Source of the DNA: Tanytarsus gracilentus
Taxonomy: Eukaryota; Arthropoda; Insecta; Diptera; Chironomidae
Assembly (NCBI GenBank): GCA_038502055.1
Contig: JAXRKN010000041.1
Location: forward strand, 1,965,501-2,029,500
Reading direction: 5' to 3'
Length of the DNA: 64,000 nt
Made by a program: the position numbers and the translations under genes
In this document: positions 38,585 to 51,668 of the stretch, piece by piece
Layout of the letters: each line of letters opens with the position of its first letter
Numbering within the stretch: the stretch's first letter is position 1
Notes under the pieces: generated by a model
What the model was told of the DNA's origin: nothing
Databases searched by the model: none
What the model saw: the letters and a program-made list of their open reading frames with translations, nothing else

Positions 38585-40391
38585 CTGCAAGTTTTCTTTC
38601 TTATTAGCAGGTGAAGGTGTTGAAATATTTTTAATTTTGCAAATTTTTATTTTATTTGAAGATCATAAATAATCTTTAAAAAAATAAATTAAATTTTTAA
38701 ATTTTTAAATGTCCGCCCTCGCTGCTTGCCACAAGGAAATGTCCATGCTGTGATTTAACCAGAAACTTTTTCTTCCTCTCGATTTTATGTCTTTTGATAA
38801 GCGTAAGGAGAAAAAGTATGAAATAAATTTTTATTAACAAACATCCAAGTCAGTTACGTCTTTATCGTTCCTCTCTCTCTTCCTCAGATTTCATGCCTTT
38901 TTTATTTCACCCTCAAAACCCCTTCTTCAGTCAATTTTCTCTCTCTCCTTTCGGTAGTGTGAGTTTTATCATCGAGACGAAAAATCTTACTTTATGTCCA
39001 TAAATTATTTTCACTCGAAATGTTTGGCAGAAGCAAATAATATCATCGCTTTATAACATGGGTATAATTTATCAAAATGGCAATAGCATTTTTCATGACA
39101 CATGACAACGCGCCTTTTCTTCTTTTCCTCTATTTCCGAAAATTGATTCAGTGAATCAATAGTCAGTCAGTCAGTTAGTAAAAGTGAAAAATCATCTGAT
39201 TTACTTATGGCATGACAGTATCCTTAAATTGTCATCTCATTGAGTACTGAGAGAATAAACATGGATCGTTGGATGGCTTATAAATTATTTATAAATCACA
39301 CAATCTTGCATGGAAATGTTTCGGAGAGAAATTGAAAGAAAATTTGACAAAGGTTTAACTTTTTCTTCTTTTTTTTGCTCATGTTTGAAAATTGGTTGCA
39401 TAAAAGATGATTTAAGAAAACTGTTGATTGAAAAGTTTTGGATTTTTGTTTTTAAAATGATGAAAAATCTTCAAAAAATCATATTCGTGAATTTTACCAT
39501 CTAACATCGAATCATCTCTCAAATTTGATCTTCTTAGAAATCATAAAATTAACAAGATAAATTCCAAAGAAATTTGTCCAAATTCCATAATCAATAACCA
39601 ATTCAACGTTAGTGGCCTTCACTCAGGATCACGCAAAAGATTTAACAAGAAAATCCTTTGGAATAGTTTTGTTGTACACACGCAACATTTTTCCGCATTT
39701 ACACAAAAACTAATCTCTCACCCACTTTCCTTTAGCCATCCAGCAATTTCTTTTCATCCATCTCAGTCTCGACCCTTCTCACATATATGCGAAGGCAAAA
39801 ATGGTCTTTTACAATCTCTCACGAGTAAGTAGTCGTGCTATAATCTTAAACCCTCATTGCTTCAGTGTTGCGCAAAATAAAATTACCTCTCTATAGCGCC
39901 ATGCAATGAAAAGTATATTCAAATAAATAAGTTTTATTACATGTGTTTTTCCGACCACCGCATAAACATGACAATGACTTCTTGGGAGAATAATAACAAT
40001 AGAAAGATTTGAGGCAGAAAAAGTAAGGAAGTTAGAAAATGAATTTGTGAGTCTCCAAGGATTTGCGAAGCATATGTGATGAGAAATAGAGAGTGGATGA
40101 AATGGTTCAGGGACACGCAGGTGGAAAAAGTAGATTAAAGTTGGATTCGGCTTTTATTTTCAAAATAATGTTTGAAAAAATTCGATTATTGCGAATTTTA
40201 AGAAAAAAAGTCATCACACAAAAAATAGATTTTAATGTTTTAAAAAAATATTTTGTATTTTTTCAAATGGATTAAAATCCTTAATTAATTTAAATTTTAA
40301 CTCTCAACCACAATCTCAACAACAAGATGGGTCTGCAAACGGCGTTGCCATTTCCAATAGCTCCGCATAGATTAGTACCCTACTCCGTTGC
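38585..40391. other. Non-coding stretch
   Basis: AT-rich DNA between the inverted-repeat element and the 120-bp array. I see no gene, tRNA or repeat that I can support. Confidence 0.6.
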
Positions 40392-40862
40392 AATGGGCAT
40401 TAGTGGCACTCCTGACCGACCATGATGGACTTTCCTCAAAAATCGTCAGTGTCAATCGATTCCTGATGCAATGACGAGTTCAACGACATACATGAAGCCA
40501 TAGTTCTGAAAAATGGACATTAGTAGCACTCCTGGCCGACCATGATGGACATTCCTCAAAAATCATCTATGTCAATCGATTCCCGATGCAATGACCAGTT
40601 CAACGACATACATGAAGCCATAGTTCTGAAAAATGGACATTAGTGGCACTCCTGGCCGGCCATGATGGACATTCCTCAAAAATCGTCAGTGTCAATCGAT
40701 TCCTGATGCAATGACGAGTTCAACGACATACATGAAGCCATAGTTCTGAAAAATGGACATTAGTGGCACTCCTGGCCGGCCATGATGGACATTCCTCAAA
40801 AATCGTCAGTGTCAATCGATTCCCGATGCAATGACCAGTTCAACGACATACATGAAGCCATA
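40392..40862. repeat. 120-bp tandem repeat array, about 3.9 copies
   Basis: Four head-to-tail units with an exact 120-nt period, for example TAGTTCTGAAAAATGGACAT at 40501 and 40621. Each unit contains GGACATTAGTGGCACTCCT, TGTCAATCGATTCC and CATACATGAAGCCATA. Units alternate at a few positions (CGTCAGTG or CATCTATG; GACGAG or GACCAG), so units 1 and 3 resemble each other in places, as do 2 and 4. The array is followed directly by repeat-family sequence (40863-41277), so it is probably part of that mobile element. Confidence 0.92.
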
Positions 40863-41277
40863 TAAGAGAAAATTTGTATGAAAAAGGACATTTTTGCACT
40901 CAGGGACGGTCCTTGGAGGGTCGTACCTCAAAACTAAATACTTCTTGCACAACTAGAACCAAAATCCGATCTTTAGCCACAAACCCGAGTTAAATCCGAC
41001 CAGCCGTTCTTGAGATACGGCGTTCACTAAGATCGTAAGAAAGTAAGAAAGTAAGAAAGTAAGAAAGTGAGAAAGTGAGAAAGTAAGATGACTTAAATGG
41101 CTCTAGCTCCTCGTAGGAGCAACCGATTTCAAATCTGTTTTCGCCAGTTTGTAGGGTTTGGCTAGGCCTATCATTTGAGTATATGTTTTGGTATTGAACA
41201 ATGTAATGTCTTAGCACTAGGGGTCGAAAACAGGTTTTGGAAAAATCCAAAATTAATATATAGCGGAGCTATAATTT
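40863..41277 (+). mobile_element. Dispersed repeat, copy 1
   Basis: GC-richer sequence containing CCGTTCTTGAGATACGGCG, a GTAAGAAA microsatellite and a tail ending in the hairpin TATAGC-GGA-GCTATA. The part from about 41079 to 41277 matches the reverse complement of 51457-51668, which shows it is a dispersed family. There is no coding frame. With the 120-bp array this gives a roughly 0.9-kb element. The structure (tandem repeats, microsatellite, terminal hairpin) recalls non-autonomous Helitron-like elements, but no diagnostic TC/CTRR ends were found. Confidence 0.6.
41035..41088 (+). repeat. GTAAGAAA microsatellite
   Basis: About seven units of an 8-nt period (GTAAGAAA, later GTGAGAAA) inside the dispersed repeat. 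Confidence 0.9.
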
Positions 41278-44200
41278 ACAAATCAAAAAGAACTTTCAGC
41301 AGACTGGAAAATTATAAACTTAAATATAATGACGACAAAAGCTAAAAGCTGTCACCATAATTGAGATGCGAAAAATAGCAAAAAGTTAAAACAGAAGAGG
41401 GAAAAAATCGGATTAAAATTAAATGCAAATTCCGCTTTTCACAATTGCTATAGAAATTTTAATTAGACTTGTTTTTCATCCTCTCCAGTGCTTGAGAGTT
41501 TTGTATTGTTTTTCCTGTTTTCTTAATACGCTTTTCCTCGTGCCGCGTTTTTTAAGTTGTTTGCAAATATTTATAAAATGCTTTCTGCAACTGCTATATT
41601 TTTTAAAGTGAAGTTTTTTCCGAGTGATATTAAAGTCATATTTTTTTATCTAGAATTCAAGAAATACTAATTTCACAGCTACCTAAACGTTCAAGAGTTT
41701 TGAGTCTTTTCAATTTCTCATAAATTATTAATCATTGAGATCATATTGTTGGGTTTATATTCTGCATATTATACAATAAAGCGACACATTCAGTATGAAA
41801 AGTGGTGAGGGGGAGGAAGTGTGGCGGAAATACACGCAATACCGGTTTCAATAAGTTGAGTATATATGCATATATGATATTTTAACGTGTATCAAGAGAG
41901 CAAGCGGAAGAATATAAAAATATTTAAAGCGTGAGATGGAAATTTTTTACACAATCCATTAAAAATTGTTTTATGTGTGCACACACATTATATTGACTTA
42001 AATTGTTCGTCGACATTTTATTTTTTTTTTGAATAACTGAGGGTTTGAGAAAATGGAAAAACACTTGAAAAATTACTTAATTTTTTATGTTAGGTAAAAA
42101 TATATTTAAAAATATATTTTCTGAAACTACTTCAAAATTCACAATTTTCTATCAATTTCAATCTTCTAAGTTTTTTTCATGTCAAACCATGAAAAATGAT
42201 GAATTTTCTGCCGTAACTTTTTTCACTGTATTTTGAGGTTCAAGTGACTTGTTGAATTATAAATAAGATGTGATAAATTTTCTAAAGCTGGAGTAAAATT
42301 TTTCGCATTCAAATCGACGCTGAGAAAAGTTTGACAATGTTTCACATTAAATTTTCATAGCTTTTAAACATTCAAATCGGTGTCAGTGACACAAGAAAGT
42401 TAATCAAAACAATTTTAGATTTCTGAGAAAATTTAACTTAGAATTTTAACTCAAATGTGTCGCTCTAGCGATTTTTAAATGATGATAAAGTTTCGAGTGT
42501 GGAGTTTAAAAATTCAAATTTGTCAATATTCATATTAAAAATCGATATTGTATGGAAATTGAACGGAAATTTAATATTAAAACTTTCATTAACAAAAACT
42601 TTTTCCGGGGTTTTCCTGGTACAAAGTTTGTTTGCTCACATTGCGATAGGTGATGAAAATTGTTTACGAAAATTTAAGGTAAAATTGATTAAATTATTGG
42701 AGAAGCTGAAAATATATTTTTGGGGTTAATATCGAACTTTTTTATGATCAAGAGATGGGAAATTTTTTATGAAATATACAATTATGAACTTCATGTATAT
42801 TTTTGAGTAAATTCTTATTCAATTTTAAAAGTTCAATTCTTTCTTCTTAATTTTTTACACCCCTTCGATGAATTGAAGCCAATTTCAGTCATTTTCGTTG
42901 CCATAGATAACATGAACCCATCCTTAATTGATTGAAGCTTTTAGCCTTTAATTAAGGGTCAAATGATTACAAAATAAAAGTTTTAACCTGCTGTGTAGCC
43001 TTTTTCAACCCTCTCAACCCATTTAGCGTAATCACTTGATTGAATATTAATTTCCAATATGAGTGGATGAATAAATTCAACCCGCAATCAATTAATCAAT
43101 TTTTGATATGGCTATCGAGGTTGAATTATTTGAGGCAATTTATCTTTTTCGTACACGATGGTGGTGTCGATAAAGTAATGCATGACGTAAAAAGTTGACG
43201 TTGCACGAAAATTATCTAAAAATATTCAAAGGCAATTAACGCCAAAAACCGAAAAAGTTTGTTGAGTCTTCTTTTTCGTCTAAGTGATTAATTATTGTGT
43301 TAAAAATTTGACTTATGAACACTTCGGAAGAACTTTTTGGCATCGATGATAAAATTGATTAAATTTTTTCCTCTCACACCACAGTCAAGAGACTTTCAAT
43401 CAACCCAAAAGTCTTCATATCACTGAGTAAGACCGTTATCAGATATCAATGCACTTAAAAAAAATTTCTTCGAGAAAATGATGAAAAATGAAAGGCGGAA
43501 AAATTGTTCATACATGCGTGACATATTTTTAGAATTTTAAATGTATTGAAATGGAAGTGGAGAAAGTAGAAAAACCTTTTGACTTATTAAATAAGTATTT
43601 TCATACATTTCAATTTTATGAAGATGAAAAATGAAAGATTCAATTTTCTGAATGACTCATCTGGCTATTAATCAATTAAATTTATCAAAGGGTATGAAAC
43701 ATTGTATCAAAAAAAGTTATTTTAATAAATTCTAACTGGGCCTTGATCTCAATTCAAAAAATTAATTCACTTCAGCAGTCTTAACTCACGTTGTGACATT
43801 CGCTTAGCTTCCAACATATGGTGATGAATAATTGTAGGAATATTTTTCTCTTCTCCTTTTTTCCATAAAGCGCAAAATAAAGCTTCGAGGAAAAAAACAA
43901 TATTGAAGCGAGAACACAACACGGCAGAAAGTGTATTTCATGCGAGGTGGCAGAAAAAGTTTTTCTCTCCTGTTGCCAAAAAGGAAGAAGAAAGGGAAAG
44001 AAAAACATTGTCACCATAATAAACAGTTTATTTACGTCCTGAAACCACCAAATACAATTTTTTCCTCACATGAACTTTATCGTCTACATTGTTTATACAT
44101 ATAAAGTCACTGAGTGAGAGTAAATAAGAAAATTTCCTCAGGTTGTCAAAAATCAAATTTAAAAAATTTTTAAAAGTCTTCAATGTATAAAAAAGTTCTA

Positions 44201-47200
44201 AAATAAATATCAAACCAGAGTTTCCGCCCCTCTATTATTTTGATGTTAAGCTTCACAAGGTTGAGCGAGAGTGAGAACGTAACAAATATTGTTAGGTAAC
44301 AGCATGGATAAAGAAATTCTCGGTCACCACCGAAGGCATGTTTAAACGAATAAACGATATCAGTAAACGCTTTTATTAAATTGTCTCTTTTTATGCAATA
44401 AATAAGAATGAAAATATTACGAAAGGAAAAGAAGAAGTCGCGTGGATGAAAATGTGGTTTAGAGTGGTAAAAGGAAATTTGTTTAATTTACAGGACAGAC
44501 AAGATTAGTTGAAGAAGCAATGCATTTGTTGGCATTATATTATGAGTTTGAATATTAAAAGTTAATCTGAATTATTAAAATTTAAACAGTGATTGAACAT
44601 TAAACGATTTTTAATTTTTTAACAATTTCAATTTATTTTTAACATCTCAATAAGTTTTGTTCCTTATAAAAATTCAAAAAGCATCCCTAACTCGAATATC
44701 AAGACCGTTTACAGTTTGTAACGATGATGCTATGAAATTGATACAACATAATCGAAAAGCTTCTATTGTTCGATAAAGTATATGAGAAAGCTAAATATAA
44801 AAAGGGAAATAGATGTTGAAGCATGTCCAGCTGGAGATTGTTGAAGAAAGGAAAAATAATCTTTGCGAGAAATTGAACCCTAATTGACATTGTTATCCAT
44901 ACCCAAGGAGATATGTACAGATGTACCTGAGATGAGAAGTTTAAGAAAATTTTATGCTTTTTAGTCAAGGTTGATTGTGGTTTATTTGATAATTTACAAT
45001 TTGAGTTGCAATCAGAGAGAAATCTCTAATTATTCACTCGAATGTGTGCATATAGTCTCTTTGTCTAATTTGTAATTTCAACATTTGCAAAATGAAAATT
45101 GTGTTTTTGATTAATTAAAATAAATTTGTAAACTTTACAGAAATTTTTAAATATTTTATAACTCAAAACCATTCATTTGAAAAGTTCATTTAATAACCCA
45201 ACAAAATACATAATCTCAAAGGTCAATGAACATCAGTTCTCTAAAAAACTTTTAAACTACTTTTATCCATGAATTCCTTTGGTCATACAAAAAAGTCAAA
45301 ATACCCTCGAGGTTTTCATCCTCAAATAAAAAAGTGAATTTAAAGAGAGTTTTTAAAAAGGTCGCATGTGTTTCAAAATTCACTTGACCTGCTTCCGATT
45401 TTATCCTCTCCGAGTATCTGCACAACAATTTGACATAAATCATGAGAGACTTGGGTGGATGAGGTAGCAAAGACCCAAGGAAAAAAATATAATTTATTCA
45501 CCACGAAGTGATTTTCATTCTTCTTTATGTTGCTTTTAATTTTTATAGCAAAGACCGTTGCGTGCAGATGCGAAAGAAGGTTGAGGAAAAATGAAATGAA
45601 CCGCATGTTTGAGGAGGCTCAATGTCATGCTTTTGTATCTTGTATCTTCAAATACTTCCGGTAGAAATTTGTTGGATGAGAAAAAAATCAAATCGTAATT
45701 TTTTAAGGGTTTCAAATCTGAGCTTTAAAAGCTCAATTTAGGTCCAAAAATTTACAATTTTCATCACATTAATTTTTCTCCATCGCATGCAATGATAATA
45801 TCTCAGCTTAGCTTCACATAAGGTGCTAAAAGGAGCACGCAATCGAGCATGAAATACAAAATCATTCGATACACAATGTATCGAAAATCCCAACATTACA
45901 AATTCATGATCAATTTAAACCTTATTTACGAAATGCTCTGACTCGGATGCGAATTTAATGTCGAAAGAGTGAAAAAAATTCTTGTTGTGAAAATCTTTCG
46001 AATGTAAAAGTTTAACCATCGGGAGAGGCTTAAACAAATTTTCCAGAAAAGAATTTGCATAAAATTTGAATTTTTTGTGAGCTTTAAGGAACCTTTAAAA
46101 AAATTTATGCATTCTAATGGATCCAAAAAAATTAATTTAAAATAATTAAATTTATTCAATATAAAATTAAAATGCTAATTTTAAAAAGTAATTTCTAAAA
46201 ATTTAATAATACTTTCCATCCCTGCCTGATCTCGCATAAACCGGCATCATCATTATAAATTTAAATCTCATGGGAATATTTGCAGGTTTAGAATTGAATA
46301 TTTTGTGGGTGTGTGTTAACCTTAATTTCTTATCCTTAAATTAAAATTGATTTTAATTTTCAACTCTCATTCTCGATAACATCCCATGACTGTTTCTTTT
46401 ATAAATACATTACTGACATCGATCGAAAACTACGATGGTTATAGAAGAGGTTTCGGAGTCAAGTTATAAATCTCTCAATTTTCATACGGATGTGTCCCAC
46501 AAAAACCGCATGAAAACGGATGAGGGAGCACAAAAAGAGAGGTTACACAAAAAATACTTAAAAATCGATTAAGGGTTTGAATAAATTTAAATAATGAGTC
46601 TCGACCTCTTGCTGAGATATTTTATGAGAAATGAGTTTCACAACAACTTTAATGTTTATTTTCACAAGTTCATTGGCTTGTTTTTGTGAATTCTTGAAAA
46701 TCAAAATATTTGATTGACTTTTATTATCATTAAAATTTAATGGAAAGCTTCATGAAATTTTAAAAATAACAAAAATATTTTTAAGCTTACAAAAATCAAA
46801 TTTTAAAGCTTTATTAACTTTTTGAAATTTAATTTAAATACATTCAATCAGGCTCGTGCTGCATATCTAGCACAACATTTTCAATAACTTTGTTTATGCT
46901 CACAAGATTTATTTTGCATCTTATATTTTGACATGTGCCATAGATCATTAAATTTCAACAATTTTCCACGAATATTCAAATTGAATAAAACATTTTTCTT
47001 TTTATAAATTAGATTCACTTGAGGATGTTGTGAAAGAAGAGATTTTGCTATCTCGTGTATGAGATCAAAATTGAAAACATGAAAGGAAATTTGATTTGAA
47101 AAAGATTCTTTATGTGATTTCATGTGAGTGCTTGTCTCGATGAGGTCATTAGCTTGCAAATTGCTATTGAAATGTATTTTATTAGCTTCTCGAAAAAAAA

Positions 47201-50200
47201 TGTTAAAATAATTTGTGTAGGACTTTGCTTAAAATACTTTTTTAATTAAAAATCAAACTCGATGATTTATTGGTAAATTTCATTTTAGTCAAGCTCATTT
47301 AGTTGTTGCCATTTCTTTCCAAATTGCTAATGAATTGTGACAAAACTGTTCGTAAAAATTTTTCGTTGTATAAATTGAAATTTATTTGACAACCACAAAA
47401 TGTCCCTTAAAGTTTATTTCCAAAGCGACCCAAATCAATTCATAAAAGTTGATTCTAAATTTAGAGGGGTGAAAAAAGTGTTTTTTCGCTTTTGTGGCTT
47501 GAATTAATATTTTACGCGATTTTTGTGAAAATTTTAGGATAAATGTTTATTTATGGCTCATTTCTTTTTAAAGTCATTTTACTTAAATTTTTTTTGACAA
47601 TTTATGTCATGGAAATCTACGACAATTATTTTGTCACTCAGGCATTTTTGTCATTATTCACTCATTTGTTATCTGTACAACGTTTGATTGATGAAGATGC
47701 ACTTTATGCATGCGTGAGATGAGACACGAATGACTAAAGATAGTTAAAACGTATTTCAAACTAGCTCTGATTTTTCATCATCATCATTCTCTCCATTTTT
47801 TATGACAATCACATATAAAAAATCCATTTCTGCTGTCGTCGTCACTTTGCCTCGAGGCGTGAGGGGAGCATGCAGGAAAAAATCTTCTTTTATCAGATGA
47901 AGTGAATCACAATTGATTTTCATGCTTTTCCTCGATGAAATATATTTTTTCATCACCATCAACATCATGATGTATGTTCATCATATACACAACGATTGTC
48001 GGAAATAAAATTTTCTCAAAAAATATGTTTTTCATATCAGTGCATGCGAAAGAGTGAGATTGAAGTTAGGCAGCAAAGTGTTCGAAGCACAATTGATTGA
48101 GTGAATTGAATTGATAGCGAATGCAAAAGAAACTTTTTGAGTAGAAAATACTTTTTTAAATTTTATAAAACCGTTAAAATTATATTAAAACTCATAAATT
48201 TCACCTTCACACAACTCTCACTGTATTTCTTCCATAAAATCATCATTCAATATATTTTAAGCTTTCATACTTTCTTTGAAGAAATCTACGCGTGCACGGA
48301 GTGCTCCAAAAGTCTTCTTTTATTCCGATGGGGCGCAAAATTAAATAAAAGAAATATGTCGCATCGTCTCTGTTTGCTCCATTTTAAATTGAAGATGTTC
48401 CTCTTATATTTTATTGCGATATTGTTCCTTGTGTGTATTTAATAAGAATAAAATTTCTAGAAATACAAACACACACACACACACATGTTATCATATTGTG
48501 CCTTCTCTGTCATAAACTTTCTGCCTTGTTAATAAAAATTGGATGTTTTAGGAGGAAATTTTTCGGCTGCCGGTGAGGAAGGAAAAACTTTGGCTGTAAT
48601 ATTTTCTCGTGGGGTGCTTTTCGCATGAGAGTGGGAGGACTTGAAGGGGATAATAAGCATGTTGAATGTTGACACGCTACAATGGCAATTAAAGATGAGG
48701 AAGTGAGCAAGGTCACAAAATGTCGTAAAGTGGAAAAATTCCAAAATTCTCGAAAGAAAAGATGGATATTTATGATGACAAAGTTACTAATAAAGTTTTA
48801 AACAAAAATTATAATTTTTTACTTTGCCACAAATTTATGCAATTTGAAGGTATCTAACACCAACATGCTTAAGTCATTAAACCAATCTAAATTTATTCAC
48901 AGCTAAAATAAATATTGATGGGAATACTTTTTGAAATAGCGGAAGAAAAACATGAAAGTAGAGCTTCAACGTGGGTGAACTTCTTATTAATAAAATCGTT
49001 TTCTTGTGTGGGTGCAAAAAAAAGAAAAATTTCATAGGTAATTTAATCAGTGGCGCTAAGTTTATTGGTTTAAAAAATTAGAAAAAAATAAAATTTTATA
49101 TTTTTAAAGTCTCTAAAATTAAAGCATTAAAAATTTATTTCCCATCATTTTTTTTCAATCCTCAAGAATTAATTCCGTTTCACTGGAAAAAATCCGTAGG
49201 TGTGCGTATGTTCATCTCCTTCATTCATTGGAGACGAAGTGGCAAATAAATATAAGCAAGAAAGCGCACAGCGAACAGGAAAAATAGCATCTCAACAAAT
49301 ATAAATTGATTGCTCAAAGGGGTTTCAAATTATATCACACACATATTGTGTGCACTCGGATCTAAGATTTCTCGTTGATAATTGATTCGATTTATAACAT
49401 TCTGTGACGTCTATATCGGAGCGTGAAATGAGTTTGAGGTTATTCTCAATGCGACAAACAGCTTTTGCTGTCTGTCTTCTTTCAAGACATATTTTCTACC
49501 TAGTATCGAAGAAAATTCCCTCGCCAATAATCACTGCCGCCGATAAGGAGGAAAAATTTGTCAAGCCAAATTGGATTTCATTTGTAATGCCGCAACAAAA
49601 TAGTGGGAAGGGAAAGAAAAAGTGAATGAGATTGAAGGAAAAATTGACTGACTTATCGCGAAAGTTTTGAATGAATTTCAAAATTTAAACTTTTTTAAAT
49701 CAAACATTTTAAAAGCACATAAAAATTAATGACACGCTTGAATTTCTTCTAATCCTTTGACCTCAAACAGTACTCTCGAAAATACCCAGAAAAAAGAAAA
49801 AGTCTATTGAGAAAAATAAATCAATAAATACCTAATGGATGGTTCACGCATATTTCATATAGAAAGACGAAAAATAAAAGATTAAAATTTGATAAAGTTC
49901 GCCTCTCACATTTATTATTGATATGTTGTGATTGATAAAGCCAAACAATATCACGCAATACAAAATAAAATAAGGATTGTTATTTCTATTGAGAATCTAC
50001 ACGACATTGATTTATATGCGGATGTATATGATGGTCATATGCCACTCCGAAAAAAGGAGATCGATATCAAATTAAACACACAAATGAGGCATATAATGCT
50101 TCTGAGCGTGTTCCGATAATCATCGAAAATCTTTCTCTGGACTGAAGGATATGATAGGTGTTTTTATAATAATTGATTTTCCATGTCATATTTTGAGTGC

Positions 50201-51456
50201 TGGCTTGTAATCAAGGTGAAGGCAGAGGTTATTAATATTCTCCGAATTTAGGGATCGCTGACATTATATTCGACGGAGGTCGACATGGAGGTTAAAAAAG
50301 TTTAATTACATTTTTCCATCGTTTCCGCTTGTTTTTCATTAATCATTAAATTTTCTCGCTATTCTCAACTTGACAGCCAAAATTGAATAGTCATAACAAT
50401 ATTTTCTGGCAAATCTCTCACTGCTGATGAATAGCAATTTCGGTCATATATCATACTAAATTGTACACGCCAACAACTCTCTCCCACCACACATGCACAT
50501 ACACTCGAATGGTGCCTCGTTAGAAATGTAAATGGAATTAAAATTAATTAATGATGGCTTTTGCAACATTTTGATTCCATTCAAGCGTTTCATTATTAAT
50601 GCATTAAATAAACATCTACCTGGGTGTTTTTGCAATGTAATGAATTAACTACATTTCAGAGATGATTTGTTGTGTGGCATTGCATTGAGGTTATTTAAGC
50701 TTTCTATTGAAATTGAGCTTATCGAAATTGTAATCGCGATGTTAAATTTAAAATAAATGTCGAAATAATAATTTATCACGAAGTTAAAATGCATTTTAGA
50801 ATTATTAATATTTTTAACCTGTTATTCGTCCTCTCTTTCCCACTCAACAACACTTACATTAGTACTTCTGTGTACACATTTCATGTGCATGAATATTTAA
50901 AACGAGTTGACTGTTCATTTTCATTCTGTTTGATGTATAAATATTTCCATATTTTCATTTAAAATTTACAAATTTGTATAAAGTGACAGTAAACAAAGTC
51001 AATTGAATTTATTATGAATCATTTAAGTGTAATGAATATTTTTGAGATTTAAGTGCATGTAAATTATTAAACAAAATATTATTTTGAAATTTTAAAAGAG
51101 GCAAAATTGTTTTCGTCACAAGCCTTAAAGGTAAACTCATTTCTCTTAACCCTCAAAAGAGCTCCATTAAACTCACTCTCTCCACATTTATCTCGACCTC
51201 CTTTCTCATTTATCCTCCTGAGACAATTATTGTCATTTTGAGTTATGGTAAAAGCTTTTAATGTCATTTGTACAATTCTCCAATTTTCGTAACATAATCC
51301 GCCACAAATTGCATTTTAATTCACTTACAATATTATTGATTAAGTGAAACTTTCCCGTAGAATTGATTTATGTTCCCTGTGGAAAATTAAATACATTTCG
51401 TGAGGTAAGTAAATTATTATTTAAGACGGTTCGGTGGCATCAGCTGGATGTGAACC
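41278..51456. other. Non-coding stretch
   Basis: About 10 kb of AT-rich DNA. It includes an (AC)n run at 48469-48485. Open frames are short, have skewed composition and lack recognisable domains. No gene is supported. Confidence 0.6.
48469..48485. repeat. (AC)8 microsatellite
   Basis: Seventeen bases of alternating A and C. Confidence 0.9.
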
Positions 51457-51668
51457 AAATTATAGCTTCGCTATATATAGCTATATATTAATTTTGGATT
51501 TCTCCAAAAGCAGTTTTCATCCAGTAGTGCCAAGAAGTTATTTTGTACAATACCATCATTTTGTACTTAAATTAGGCCTAATCACATTCTACAAACTGGT
51601 GGAAGCAAATTTGAAATTGGTTGATCTTACGAGGAGTTAGAGCCATTTAAGTCATTTTACTTTCTTAA
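51457..51668 (-). mobile_element. Dispersed repeat, copy 2 (inverted, partial)
   Basis: It matches the reverse complement of 41079-41277, starting AAATTATAGCTTCGCTATA and running through ATATTAATTTTGGATTT, CTACAAACTGG and GAGCCATTTAAGTCAT to a final TTACTTTCTTA. It is clearly diverged from copy 1 by many substitutions and short indels. The terminal stem TATAGC/GCTATA is kept while its loop changes from TCC to TTC. The 120-bp array and microsatellite are absent, so this is a truncated or different subfamily copy. Confidence 0.8.

Noticed and set aside
40392..40862. Regular direct repeats resembling a CRISPR array
   Set aside because: The 120-nt period has no unique spacers and the genome is eukaryotic; it is an ordinary tandem array.
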